From Miscanthus floridulus (lineage: Eukaryota > Streptophyta > Magnoliopsida > Poales > Poaceae): DNA of 64,000 bases. Shown piece after piece: positions 12,197-23,861 of the stretch (its first letter is position 1; every line of letters starts with the position of its first letter). Position numbers and translations under genes: made by a program. The stretch covers positions 65,143,310 to 65,207,309 of the forward strand of contig NC_089581.1 of the NCBI RefSeq assembly GCF_019320115.1, read 5' to 3'. The notes under the pieces were generated by a model that saw nothing but the letters and a program-made list of their open reading frames with translations, was not told the origin of the DNA and ran no database searches.

Positions 12197-12800
12197 CTAG
12201 CATGACTTTCGGCTCAAAGCATCCGCCACTACATTGGCCTTTCCTGGGTAATAATGGACTTCCAAGTTGTAATCCTTTATCAATTCTAACCATCTTCTTT
12301 GCCTCATATTCAGCTCAGACTGAGTGAAAATATACTTGAGGCTCTTATGATCTGTAAAAATATGCACTTTGTTGCCCAACAGATAGTGCCTCCAAATCTT
12401 CAGAGCATGGACCACAGCAGCCAGCTCTAAGTCATGGGTGGGGTAATTCACCTCGTGCTTTTTCAGTTAGCGTGAAGCATAAGCTATCACACACCCATCT
12501 TGCATAAGCACACACCCCAACCCCGTCTTCAAGGCATCACAATATACATCAAAGGGTCGGTCAATATCTGATTGGGCCAACATAGGGGCAGTGGTCAGAA
12601 ATATCTTCAGAGCTTGGAAGGCTTCTTCACAGGATGGGCTCCAATCAAACTTAGCTTCTTTTTGGAGCAGCTTGGTCATTGGCTGGGCTATCTTGGAGAA
12701 ATTTGGAATGAAACGCCGATAGTACCCCCACGAGACCAAGGAACTAACGAATTTAGTGCACAAATCTAGGAGACTTCTGATCCAACACATCTTGCACCTT
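12197..12800 (-). pseudogene. RNase H domain of the chromovirus polyprotein
   Basis: The upstream piece (about 12467-12790) has YYRRFIPNFSKIAQPMTKLL and DVYCDALKTGLGCVLMQDG; the downstream piece (12197-12451) has [20 protein letters not shown] and [12 protein letters not shown] and ends ADALSRK. These are the standard Ty3/gypsy RT-RNase H connection and RNase H motifs. A stop at about 12466 breaks the frame. Confidence 0.87.
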
Positions 12801-12847
12801 ACTAGGATCTACTGAAGCACCGGCAGGTGTCAATACATGCCCCAAAA

Positions 12848-13470
12848 CTACACTCGATCTAACCAAAATTCACACTTCCTGAATTTAGCATAAAGCTTGT
12901 GTTTCCTTAGTCGAGACAGTACTATCCGAAGGTGTTGGGCATGCTCTTCATCATTCTTGGAATAAATTAGTATATCATCAATGAATACTACCACAAACTT
13001 GTCTAGCTCCGGCATAAAGACTGAATTCATCAGGTACATGAAGAAGGCAGGAGCATTGGTGAGACCAAAAGACATCACTAGGTACTCATACAACCCATAC
13101 CTAGTAGAAAAAGCTATCTTCGGTATATCATGTGGTCTGATCTTGATCTGATGTTAGCTTGATCGGAGGTTAATCTTCGAGAACACCTTGGCACCAGTTA
13201 GTTTATTGAACAAAGTATCTATGCAGGCGGATACTTGTTCTTAACCATTACCATATTAAGAGGGCAGTAATCCACACACATCCGTAGAGTACCATCCTTC
13301 TTCTTCATGAAAATGGCTAGGCAACCCCATGGTGAAGAACTAGGATGGATGAAACCTTTTTCCATTAACTCTTCCAGCTACTTCTTCATCTTAGCCAATT
13401 CCCTTAGAGCCATGTGGTACGGGCATCGGGAGATAGGAGCAGTACCAGGCTCTAGCTCAATGGAGAATTC
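12848..13470 (-). pseudogene. Reverse transcriptase domain of the chromovirus polyprotein
   Basis: Catalytic box present as [13 protein letters not shown] (F/Y-x-D-D) near 12965-13005, preceded by [17 protein letters not shown]. Upstream palm residues around 13150-13430 ([24 protein letters not shown]) are split by several in-frame stops. The protein cannot be made without read-through. Confidence 0.88.
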
Positions 13471-13742
13471 CACCTCTCTGTCCGGTGGCAACCCAAGAAG
13501 ATCTTTAGGAAAAACATCCGGGAACTCACATACCACAGGATGTGGGTAAGATCAGGAGAAGCTTCAGCATGGGCAGCAACAGGTAAGACTGGATCTGAGG
13601 GTATAAGCAGAGACATCCTATCCTCAGAAGAAGGAAGCCATAACTCGACACTTCTCCGTTTCAAATCCAAGACTACCCCATACACCCGCAACTAGTTTAT
13701 TCCAAGAATAGTATCAATGCCTTGCCTAGGCATTACCATGAA

Positions 13743-14045
13743 CTATAGGCGGTAAGTGTGGGTGGCTAATACCAAGCTTACTATGTCCATTCGGGTATTG
13801 ATGAACATTTGCAAACCCGCAGTATAGATTTTATAGGCATATGGTATAGCCATAAGTGGTAAGTTGTGCCAGTCTATAAATCCCATGCTCATAAAGGAAT
13901 GTGATGCATCCGAATCGAACAACACATAGGCTGGATGGGAATCGATGGTAAACATACCAGCCATCACCGGTTCCTGCTGCAATATCTGCTCAACATTCAT
14001 AAAATTCACTTGTTCGGACCGGCTGGGCACCTTCCTCTTGATCAC
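13743..14045 (-). pseudogene. Retropepsin domain of the chromovirus polyprotein
   Basis: The active-site motif reads VLFDSDASHSF where the family has D-S/T-G-A. The glycine is replaced by Asp, so the protease would be expected to be inactive. The surrounding residues match gypsy retropepsin. The frame ends at a TAG near 13743. Confidence 0.8.
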
Positions 14046-14049
14046 GGTC

Positions 14050-15215
14050 CGTTTGACCAGCCTGGAGTTTGCCGATGGTTGAGCAGACTGAGCTGGCTAG
14101 TTCTGGGGACACTCCCGGGCATAGTGGCCATCTTTACCGCACTTGAAGCAAGCACCAGGCTTGTTTCCAAATCCCTGGCTAGGTGGGACCTGCTGTCCCT
14201 GAGGCTGCTGAGGCTGAGTGGGTGCATGGTACTATGTGGAAGAAGTCTGAGAAGTCTGCTGGAGCTGCCAAAATGAAGGCCCGCCTGATGATTGATAAGG
14301 CCCTCGCCGGACAACCTATACCTTCTGAGTATGAGGGTGGCTGGAAGACCCTACAGCCACTCGCTTCCTCTTCCACTCTACCTGGGAATCCTACTGCAAG
14401 CCCTCTATGGCGATGGCAGCATTCATCAGTGCCCCGAAGGTCTAATAGTTCGTCGTGTACAGCTTCTCCTGAAGGTTATAAGAGAGGCTACGAAAGAAGC
14501 GGTCCTTCTTCTTCTCATCAGTGTCCACATGAATGCCAGCATACTAGGATAAGTGATTGAACTTATTAACATAATCCATCACTGTCATACTCCCCTGGCG
14601 CAGCTCTAGGAACTCAGTCAGCTTCCGGTTGATGACACCAGTAGGAATATAGAACTCTTTAAATGTTGTGGTGAACTCCTGCTAGGTTGCTAGATGATCT
14701 GGTTGCTGCATGGCATGGAAGGTATCCCACCATGCACTTGCGGACACCAATAGTTGCTGCGCTGCAAAGCGCACTTTTTGCTCGTCGGCCACGTTGAGCA
14801 ACATAAACTTCTGCTCCAGAATGCGAAGCTAGTGCTCCACCTCCAGGGGCTCATCTATCGGTGTGAAAGTGGGCAGGTGGGTCTTGAGGAAATCCTGGTA
14901 AGAGGAGGGTCCCTTAGGACGGCGGGCACCACCCCCATTCCCACCATTGCCCTTGTGGCCTTCACGGGCGAAGCCAGCGATAGCTTGTGCCATTATCTCC
15001 ATGGCATGGGCTAACTCTCGGCGAGTAGCCAATAGTTTCGCCATCATCTTAGTGTGAGTCATCAGAGGCGGCGGTGGTGGAGGAGGAGGAGCCAGAAGTG
15101 GAGCCCCATGGCTCTCCCCATTGTGCTCATTGGCCTGGCCACTCTTGCCTTGGCCCTCGCCAAGACCATGAGCCGCCCCAGCACTGGTGCTCCCGTGTCT
15201 AGACCTTAGATTCAT
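14050..15215 (-). pseudogene. Gag of the chromovirus
   Basis: Starts at the ATG at 15215 with a Gly/Pro-rich N-terminus containing a proline run. The retrotransposon gag core follows after a TAG at about 14829, and a CCHC knuckle, CFKCGKDGHYARECPQ, lies near 14100-14160. At least five in-frame stops are spread along it. Several are CAG-to-TAG type, as expected from decay of methylated repeats. Confidence 0.85.
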
Positions 15216-15675
15216 CTATAAGAGGTAGTAACCATCCATTTAGGACAACCTTCCCGATCAGAAGCAAGGGATTAGAGAAATGATAGCATATTTAATTAAA
15301 GCATTCTTTTAATTAATCATATCGCTTTACTAATCCAATTATACGTGTAGGGGGGGATTTTAGTTTAAGCAAAATGCTATTATCATAATGCATGCATCGT
15401 CCTATACGTTCACTCAAGCCAGAATATAGTGGCATTCGTAAATTTTTTGGCACATCGCACACTCACTTTTCGTATTCTAATCGATTTCTTATGCAACGTA
15501 AGTCAGTGTATCTACAGAAAACTAATTAGACAAAACCAGTGCCGCTATCCTAGATAGACCATATTGCTAGGGCTTATACTTATTTACATAATGTAATCGC
15601 ATCCTACCTTTCGCAAAGCTTTTGTTGCTCAACTTTTTAGTTTTGAAAAAGAGTGATGAAACTCGTAACCATTAT

Positions 15676-15689
15676 TGGCTCTGGTACCA
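15676..15689 (-). promoter_or_regulatory. Primer-binding site (initiator tRNA-Met)
   Basis: In element orientation TGGTACCAGAGCCA starts three bases after the 5' LTR. It differs by one base from the usual complement of plant initiator tRNA-Met. Confidence 0.85.
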
Positions 15690-15691
15690 AC

Positions 15692-18600
15692 TGTGGCAGA
15701 ACCGTCCGAAATAGCACACTTACGAAGGCGCTCGGCTTCCACCAGACACTAAGCACCCCGAAAGCAAGCTACAGCGGCGGTATCCGTCGGGCACACCACT
15801 AGGGAGAACCCAAAAGATCCACATCTTTTCCAAGGATCCAATAATGAGAACGAGTTATAATACAGGTCCATTTCATACATCAGAGTTTCTTAAAAATTAC
15901 AATATTATATTACCAAATATCAGAGTGCGGAATGATAAAACAGTGAAATTCAAAACAAACATCTATCGATAAGAACGATGATCCGTCTGAGCCCACCAGA
16001 AGAATCCTCCACACAAAGGTACTTCTTATGCATCACCTAAAACAGGGGTAAATAAACCCTGAGTACACAATGTACTCGCAAGACTTATCTGACTAGTGAG
16101 AATAATTTTCCGACTCCAAGGAATATGATAAGTTTCATGGTTTGCTGGTTTTCTTTTAGTAAAAAGCAATACTAATAGTGAGTCCTTATTTCTGTTATGA
16201 TTATTAGCCGGATTAAGTTATTATCTATCCAGTCTATATAAGCACCTATTTTACTTTCAAGCAAGAGTTGAGCAATCAGTTCCATTTCTTCTTCTTTCAA
16301 CTTTCAGTTCTTACTACGATGCTAGAGGTAAGACAAGTCGTACCGACTCGGCGGCGATTCGTGAACCAATGTGCCCAGCTGGGTGCCCCGAAAACACACG
16401 CCCCGCTTGTACCCTAGGCACAAGCAGGACTAACCCATCACCCTCCTATCCTGGGTGTCCAGGTCCATGTCCAAACTTGGACTCCAAGCCCCCACTATTG
16501 AGTCCCAAACTCAGTGCGGTGTAAGGACCTTCACCATCTCCGCCTCCAATCAGTCGGTCTGGAAAGAGCTGGATCCACGACAAGAGAGCAACAAATCTTT
16601 CCTGCGCCCATACCCAAGTATGAGCTTGGGACAATAGATCTGTGACTTGCCTCGCGTCCATTGCAACGACTAGTCCTTAATTGACATAGACAGGGAAAAA
16701 TGTAATCGAGCTATGCCCTATTGACCACAGGACACAACCCTTTACACCCACCAGAACCCAACCATATCCCTGCCCGATCACCATTTTCCTTTCCACCATT
16801 TTATCATGAGTGATCGTATTTATCACCTATTTGTGAGTAACGACAGGTTACCCACGCTTTTGACATCCTAAGCATAGCAGCTACTCGACCTATACTAGTA
16901 GGACTCATGGGTGGATATATTTATGCACGTAGTTTCCATAAAATGCCTGTAACTTCACATCATATATATATATAGTGATAAAAAATAGGGGTTATGTACC
17001 AGGACTTGCCTTGGGTAGGTGGGGTGTCAACAAAGTCAGCAACTAATGGCTCTGGGACTCTCTCCTGCACGAGAACCTCCTCCTCGTACTCCTCGATCTG
17101 CTCCTCATACTCCTGCTCGTCCGCAGTCACGAACTCTACCAACTCGTTATCTACATGCATGAAATGATGATGCAACGGTTAGTAATACGACAACAACAAC
17201 TCTTAAAATAAGAATACATCTACCAAGCTACTAAGCTAACTCTAATGACTAATACGCAAAGTTACCTATTATTCCTACTAAACAGGTATGAAACATTTCA
17301 TGTATTATCTTAGCAACTAAAGGCATCCTTATTGTTAATATCAATTTACTATGTATATGATAAAACAAGGTGCACTAGCTACCATATTTATCAACTTATT
17401 CTAAGGCTACAAAAATTACAGTGAGCACATAATAATACAATAAACCTACTGTAAAATATTTTTTAGGGCTAGCACTCCTACCAATGCATCACAAAAATTC
17501 ATTCTCTAAATAACCATAATAATAATAATACGTATTTCGAAATAATAAAGTAACCCTAAAGGTATCACTGAACTATACGAACTAATTACACTAACAGATA
17601 GATCATGAATTTAGAAATCTAACAAAATTTATTTCACAATAAATAAATAAATTCAAATGAGCTCTAGAGGTGAAGAAATGATATTATTGGAGGATGTTAA
17701 TCATGCTATTGGACTTGTTGACTTGCACATGGCTGTGGGTCTTTGGTCCATGACGTGGTGAGAGGAGGGTGTGCAGGTTCATTTATGCAAGTCAAGGAAT
17801 TAATGGAGGAGATATAAATCTTGCCAAGTGGTATGCTAATAATTAGTGAATGACAATAATTTGTCATTTGACTTTGTGGCTATGGAGCTCTCACGTGGAG
17901 AGAGATGACATGCTGGAAGGGCAACTTGGACTTCACGATGCTTGTTGGACGTGATGACCGAGTGGATCCTAGTGAATGCTATTTGGGTAGATTAGTGTGG
18001 GTCTAGAAATAATGGATGAGACCGCGAGTCAAGGAAATAATGGAGAAGGAGAATAAAGGAATTCTTGCAGGCTAGCTATCTCGGTCGATTACAGCTCGGA
18101 AAGAAATCGATAGACGCAGCTTTCTCGGGCAAGAACAGAGGAACTTGATTTGAGAGGAAGAAGCAAGTGAGCAACGGAGCAGGATGGCTCGGCGGCTCGG
18201 CGTGTCCTTTTAAAGACAGGAGACGCGGGAATGGAGAAGCAAACGGTCCAATATTGAGTCTAGGGGTCCCACTCGCTTGCTCATGACTCAGACAAGACCA
18301 TGACGAGTATGCTGGTCATTCTACAGGCCTAGCCAACCATCTGGCATAGGTCAGGGGCAGCACACAGCTCCAGTGATTGTGACTCTGTGAGCTGGCCAAC
18401 GATTGTGTAAGGCAGTGTGTGTAGAAAGGTTGTTTGGCCATGCATCAAATATTTATTTATTTATACAATCACGAATCGCAGTAAGTGCGGTTGTGGTCGT
18501 CGCCCCAACCAAGCCAACGACAACGGTGACGACCTTGACTTGTGGCCTGTGCAAGCTACGGTGTTCTAGTCCTCACTTTGCCAGTCCAGGCACACCACCG

Positions 18601-19618
18601 CACACGGCACGGCAGGCTCGTTCCATCAGCTGGTACTTGTACCGTAGGATGTGGCAGTCATACTAGCCTTCCATTTGCCTATGATCTAGTCACTCTAGGC
18701 CTCAGCTAGCTGTTCAAGTATGCAGCTACGATCTTAACATGATGTGTTTTTCTATTTGCGTAGCTAGATTATTTAGACTACCATGAGATGATTAATACTA
18801 CTCCATTAAGTATCACTTTTTTTATTAGCTATCTTTTACACGTCATCTTGTACTACTAATAGTGATGTCATCAAGTACCAGTGCTGCTGATACATGCTAG
18901 TTATGTACATAAAGAAATTAATCAAGATTCCTTTACTAAACCTATCAATTGCATGCCAATTCATACACCGGTAGGGTACTGCACCATGCCAGAATGGTCA
19001 TCTCATCTATAGGAAGTTAGTCCTTTTGCATGAGTAAACTTTGCTGCAAACACCATGACTCTGCTAGCTAGTAGTAGCCCTAGCTGGTACTTGCGTTCAA
19101 GGAAAATGTGAGGAGAACCGCAGAGAATGTATTGCAGTTGCTTTCATATGTCTACAGTGATGGCGTGCAGAAAGGGTGTCTGAGCTGCGTTTGTAGAGCA
19201 GCGAGCGAACGGCGTGCTCGGCTGGCCGAGCTTGTGGTTGAGATTAATGTGTATCGTGTGCGATGCTGCTGCCGGTCGGTCATGTGCTGCCAACTTGACT
19301 TGCTTGACACGACAAAGTAAAAGCACTGCTCTTGCCAAAGAATGTACTGAAGCGTGCTTCGCGGGCTTGCGAGTGCCGAGTGCGTGCATAGGAAATTAAG
19401 GAGGACAAGAATAATAAGAGCTGGAGTTGGATCAGGATGAACGAAAGTGATTTGGGGCTGTGGGAGAATACTTGGACAATGAATAAATTAGTGCTTAATT
19501 TGAGAATTAGTGCAATAAAATTTAATTTCTCATTTTACCGCATGCAATAATACATAAACATGATGCTTAAGACATGATTTTAGCAAAAACTATACAATGT
19601 AATACCGAGGGTGTTACA
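15692..19618 (-). repeat. 5' LTR of the chromovirus
   Basis: 3927 bases, the partner of 6638-10578. It holds the same gene-like GC-richer stretch (about 18440-18660) and the same acidic ORF (16960-17160). It would contain the element promoter, but no clear TATA box was assigned. Confidence 0.92.
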
Positions 19619-19810
19619 GATGGAGAGAGAGGTGCTATGGAGAGCGTGGTCGCCGAGGCGGCGCGGCGGAGCACGGTTGTGGAGCGCTGTCGTGGTGCTG
19701 CAGTGAGGTAAGTTTTTTTTAAATGATTGCACGGTGAATGGATAAGTAGATAAGAGACTGTCGTTGGGCTTGAGGCACGGACAAGCAATGGAATGTTCGG
19801 ACGAACGAAC

Positions 19811-20909
19811 ACCCGCTTTTGGGAATTTTCGAATTATAATACTTGTAAGCTGTTTGGAGCGTGAAGAGTTTGTTTTACAACGTGTAGGATCTATCCTATA
19901 TACTTCTAATCCTGTATACCAAGCCCCCTCTCACAAAATACGGTAGACCAACAGCTCCCTGACACAGCCCACTGTTCCAGAACAGTGACCCAACCAGCAC
20001 CGTCGGATGGGGACCCGACCATCGGCTGCCATGCACGTCGCCACCCTCGCTCTCTCCCGAACCTTCTCGCTTCCACCGGCAACAACAAAAAAGAAAAGGC
20101 CTCTTGTCCTGTCTCCAGCACCGCCGCAACGCCAGCGGCGTTGCGCCCTCCCTCCCCACGCCGTCCTCTGCAACGTCCCCTCCCCTCCCCTCGCTCACTC
20201 ACCGCCCCTGCCAGCGCCTCCCCCCGCCCTTCCCGTCCTCCTCGCGCCGCCGCGCCTTCTCCCCCGCTTCCCCGCCGTGGCCGGCCCCCGCCGCGGTCCG
20301 CCCGAAGGCCAATGCGAGTGGCAGCGGCGCCCGAGGGCATGGAAGCGGAGGCGCCACCCTGGCCAACGACGTCGCGTGGACGACAATGGCAGGAGATCGA
20401 TGACTGCTGCCGACGGCCGCGACCGACGATGCCCTGGTCTTCCTCCCCTCCATACCCAGACGTGCTGCTCTCTCATCAATCTCGCTCTACCAAGGCATGG
20501 AGTGCAGCGGGCCGCGGCGTGCGGCGGCCCACGCGTCACGTCACCTCCGCCGGGCGGCCCCGACCACGTCGCTCAAGTACGCCTGGCTTCCTGCACCACC
20601 TTGGCCCGGGCACCGATCCAGCTGGTGCGCCTCGCCGCCTCCGTGCCTATGCGCCTGTTCCTGTGCGTGTCCTTCATACGACCGTACTCTGCTATTTCCA
20701 TGCAGCTATGGTGCTTGACTTAATGCCTTTGAGGATGCTGCGTTTGTGACCGTATGCATCTGCCAATTGCAGTTGCTTCAGGTTCCTGATTTGGTAACTG
20801 CTGCTATTTTTTTTTGTTTAGTACATGCAGACTCTTTATTGATTTTTCTAATTCATGTTGGATCTGGTTTTCGTGTTACCAATGCAAATTCAATTCAAAT
20901 ACAGGCATA
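19811..20909 (+). other. GC-rich exon-like region, unidentified
   Basis: AT-rich sequence to about 19920, then a sharp rise in GC from 20000 to 20640. Several overlapping frames are open on both strands through base bias. Position 20578 offers a donor-like AAGTACGCC and 20904 an acceptor-like ATACAG. A first exon with 5' UTR of a grass gene is therefore possible, with its continuation cut by the Pack-MULE at 20919. I recognise no domain in any frame. Confidence 0.3.
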
Positions 20910-20918
20910 TAAAATATG

Positions 20919-21515
20919 GAGTTAAATGCATCAAAGGTCCATTAACTTGTGAGGAGGTTGAGGTTTCGGTTAGATCCATCAACTTCCAAAGTGTCTTTTT
21001 GGGTCCATAAACTTTGTACGCCGTATCACCTAGGTCTATACCCCTCCACGTTGGATTCTCTTGCTGACGTGGCATGATGCCGTGGCCATGCAGGCCAGCC
21101 GCAGCCCCGCGGGCGCTCGAGCAGAAGCAGGTGGACGGCGCCGCGCCACTCCACTTTGAAAGTTTGTATCTCTCCAATCATGCCGAATTAGACTTTGACA
21201 CTTTAAGCAAAGTTGGAGATCTCGCATAGCTCTACAACATTATGCCAAAACTAAATGGGTGCCAAAACTAAACGGATTCGGATTTAAGAGAGGACAAAGA
21301 TTAATGTTTCCGTGTATTTTTGCGGTAGTATTGCATGAATACAAAGCGCGGCCTCACGGACGACGGCGGCTGCGACCTGCTGCTGCCGGTCCTGCGCCAT
21401 GACGACGACATACACCTCGGCCTCGTAGAAGCAGTGCGACGACGAGGACGTGAGCGGGCCCTGTCCCTGGGCGCCACCGGACCCGCCCGCCCCTCCGCCC
21501 CCGCACCCGCCCCTG
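20919..21515. repeat. Left terminal inverted repeat of the Pack-MULE
   Basis: About 600 bases: the outer half is AT-rich and the inner half GC-rich (from about 21360). The inner half is repeated inverted at the right end, so GC-rich cargo lies within the TIR itself. The two arms differ by many small substitutions and indels. Confidence 0.85.
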
Positions 21516-21562
21516 CGCCAGCGCCCGCGCCGGCCCCTCCGCACGGCCGGGGTGGTGGTAGC

Positions 21563-22105
21563 ATGGAGATCGTCCCCTACAGCTACAGCAGCGGCCACGA
21601 CCTGGAGCTGGAGCTGCCGCCGTTTGACGTGAAGCGCCAGGACTCGCTCTACCGCGACGCCACCATGCCAGCGCACGCCGGCCACCACGGACAGGTACCC
21701 GCATGCTGGTCGCTGGATGGCATGGCAAACCAGCTCGCTACGCTGCTCACTGCTTCTCTACAATTTAGTATACTCGTATACTTGGTCCTGGGATTAATAA
21801 GAGCAACTTGTTTTGCCAACGTACGTATATAATCTGATGATTGAATGTACATGCATGCATGGGTACCCTACACCGTACACAGGAGAGCTGGGTTCGGACG
21901 CTACGGCTGGCGTTCCAGTGCGTGGGCATCCTCTACGCCGACCTCGGCATGTCGCCGCTCTACGTCTACGCCAACACCTTCAAGTATGGCGTCAAGCATG
22001 AGGACGACGTCCTCGGCGTGCTGTCCATTATCATCTACAGCTTCATCCTCTTCACCATGATCAAGATCGTCTTCATCGCGCACTACGCCAACGATGACGG
22101 TGACG
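21563..22105 (+). pseudogene. HAK: HAK/KUP potassium transporter fragment
   Basis: Two exons of the N-terminus of a plant HAK/KT/KUP K+ transporter, a plasma-membrane or tonoplast K+ uptake protein. Exon 1 (21563-21694) runs from the ATG, MEIVPYSYSSGHDLEL, to VKRQDSLYRDA. Exon 2 (21883-22105) has SWVRTLRLAFQCVGILYADL, GMSPLYVYANTFKYGVKHED and the first transmembrane segment region. GT/AG intron signals are kept, so the copy came from genomic DNA rather than cDNA. The conserved GTSPLYVY reads GMSPLYVY. The fragment stops at a donor site followed by kinase sequence. Full-length transporters have about 700-800 residues, so this is not functional as a transporter. Confidence 0.9.
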
Positions 22106-22264
22106 GTACGTACGTGCAAGTGCATGCAAACGGCCTTTGACACTAGACAGGGAGGGCCCGCGCCTACCGGTACGACGCCAGCAGACTGCCCGTCGTGGTC
22201 CTTCTACGGCACGACCGCGGACTGCTCTCTCTCGCCGACCTTGCCGCCGCCACTCACTACCGGA

Positions 22265-22660
22265 GACTGTGTAGTTACCGAGTGCTCCGACAATTACCGA
22301 GTGTCAAAAGTCGGGGCACTCGGAAAACATTACTTACCGAGTGCCAACACTCGGAAAACACAAACACCCGGTAGTAGACCGCTTTACCGAGTCCGCACAC
22401 TCGGTAACTTCAGACACTCGGTAAAACTACAATTTTACCGAAGGGGCACACTCGGTAAAAACAGACACTCGGTATTGAGGTGCCACGTCACCGTATACCA
22501 ACCGTGCGCCAAACGGCGTCACGGCATGACATGTTTACCGAGTGTAGAAGTATTTGCACTCGATAATAATAAAGTTTTACCGAGTGTAAGTGCACAACAC
22601 TCGGCAAACACTATCTTTTACCGAGTGTATTGGCGCAACACTCGGTAAAATCCAACCAAA
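22265..22660. repeat. Left subterminal ACCGAGTG/CACTCGGT repeats
   Basis: Roughly ten copies of ACCGAGTG or its inverse, often as hairpins with a short spacer. In En/Spm elements such repeats bind the element-encoded TNPA-like protein. More copies follow at 23140-23390. Confidence 0.85.
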
Positions 22661-23194
22661 TTTCTTGTTTTTCCCTTCATTCTTTTTCCTCTATCCACAT
22701 ATGATATTTAGTACTCCATTCCAAAATATGGTGTTTATTTCGATTTATTTACTATATTTCACAAAATTTTCATTCTTTATGATAATTAGGTACATATCGT
22801 GTAAATTTAATTGTAATAATTAAAATCGAACTCGATAAATCACGAGATTGGAAGAATTAACATTGAAGCATACATCTATGTTATAGAAAAATTTTCATAA
22901 CGTTTCGGAAGTATTTTTACATTCGTCGCTGCCGAACCGGTACATCTCCCAAAGAGACGCTAAACATTCACAATGACGAGTAGGATTTCTTTTAAGAGTG
23001 AAATTCAACATTATGATTTGAACTTGGAATTTTTTAGATAGTAAATAGATGACATGAAATAGTTCATGTGAAAGTTTGGTGAATTTTAGGATTAAATTGG
23101 TATTTTTTCATTTTTGTTTTGCATGAAATAATGGATACTTTTACCGAGTGTGACCTCAAACACTCGGTAAAGGTTAGCCACGGCCCACCTGTAT

Positions 23195-23387
23195 GTTTAC
23201 CGAGTGCCGTAGATCTGGGCACTCGGTAAACATGTACCAGGCCCATATGTTATTGGGCTGCGGTGCTTCTGTTTACCGAGTGCCGTAGATCTGGGCACTC
23301 GGTAAACATGTACCAGGCCCACATGTAATTGGGCTGCGGTGCTTGAGTTTACCGAGTGCCGTATATCTAGGCACTCGGTAAACAGAG
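23195..23387. repeat. 76-bp tandem repeat, about 2.5 copies
   Basis: The unit begins GTTTACCGAGTGCCGTAGAT and each copy holds one full hairpin; starts are at about 23195, 23271 and 23347. Copies differ by only a few bases, so the amplification is fairly recent relative to the rest of the subterminal repeats. Confidence 0.85.
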
Positions 23388-23417
23388 GCATTCACTTAGC
23401 CGTTTCTCCCTCAAATC

Positions 23418-23861
23418 GTGCAGACACACACACACCGCACGCCCGCGCATCCCCGCCGCACCGCCGCCGTCCCCCGCGCCGGCGCCTCCCCGCCGTCCCC
23501 CGCACTTGCGCCCGCGCGCTCCACGCCAACGCCGGCGCCTCCCCGCCGTCGCCGGCGCCTCCCCACCGCCGCGACCGCCTCCTCCCCTCCACGCCGTCGC
23601 CTCCTCCCCTCCACGCCGTCGCAGAACCGGCGCGCGCGGTGGAAGACGAAGCAGCTGGAGAAGGACTACGACGCGCTGAAGCGCCAGCTCGACGCCGTCA
23701 AGGCCGACAACGACGCCCTCCTCTCCCACAACAAGAAGCTCCAGGCCGACAACGACGCCCTCCTCCCCTCCACCACCGCCGCCACCGGACGGTCCCCCAC
23801 AGCCGCCGCCACCGGGAAAGGAAGGGCTGCAACCTCATCCATTGCCGAGGTTTGTTGCTAA
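23418..23861 (+). pseudogene. HD-Zip class I transcription factor fragment in the CACTA element
   Basis: An open frame runs across this interval without an ATG. Its first part is GC-rich and low in complexity. From 23622 it reads QNRRARWKTKQLEKDYDALK, the end of homeodomain helix 3, followed by a leucine-zipper heptad (about 23650-23745). CAG before AACCGG looks like a retained acceptor; HD-Zip I genes commonly have an intron at this WFQ/NRR point, so one genomic exon was captured. A 21-base duplication repeats ADNDALL after the zipper, and a GAG/GTTTGT donor follows at about 23850. Helix 1-2 of the homeodomain are missing, so specific DNA binding is not expected, but a zipper-only peptide is conceivable if a start exists. 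Confidence 0.8.

Larger units (their letters stand above)
6638..19618 (-). mobile_element. Ty3/gypsy chromovirus LTR retrotransposon (Tekay/Del-like)
   Basis: A complete but decayed element on the minus strand: two 3.9 kb LTRs (6638-10578 and 15692-19618) flank a 5.1 kb interior. LTR ends follow the TG...CA rule (TGTAACACC... to ...CCACA in element orientation). Flanking GATGGA at 6632-6637 and 19619-19624 is a 5-6 bp target duplication. The primer-binding site resembles initiator tRNA-Met. Domain order gag, protease, RT, RNase H, integrase, chromodomain defines a chromovirus, and the very long LTRs suggest the Tekay/Del clade. Over about 165 aligned bases (near 9905 and 18950) I count roughly ten differences between LTRs, so insertion was not recent. 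It sits inside the 5850-19810 element. Confidence 0.93.
5850..19810. mobile_element. Mutator-like element, interrupted by an LTR retrotransposon
   Basis: The left arm (5850-6637) begins GTGTCCGCACTGTCC. The right arm (19619-19810) ends in the inverse of GTGTTCGTTCGTCCGAAC, a Mutator-style terminal inverted repeat. The arms become continuous when the LTR element at 6638-19618 is removed; its target duplication GATGGA lies on both sides. The arms carry GC-rich, gene-like scraps (5900-6060, 6440-6637, 19621-19710) that I could not name. No clean target duplication for the outer element was found, so the outer limits are approximate. Confidence 0.45.

Noticed and set aside
19906..20749. Overlapping open frames of 144-254 residues
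   Set aside because: Three frames on two strands are open over the same bases because of GC bias; none shows a domain. Kept only as a possible exon region.
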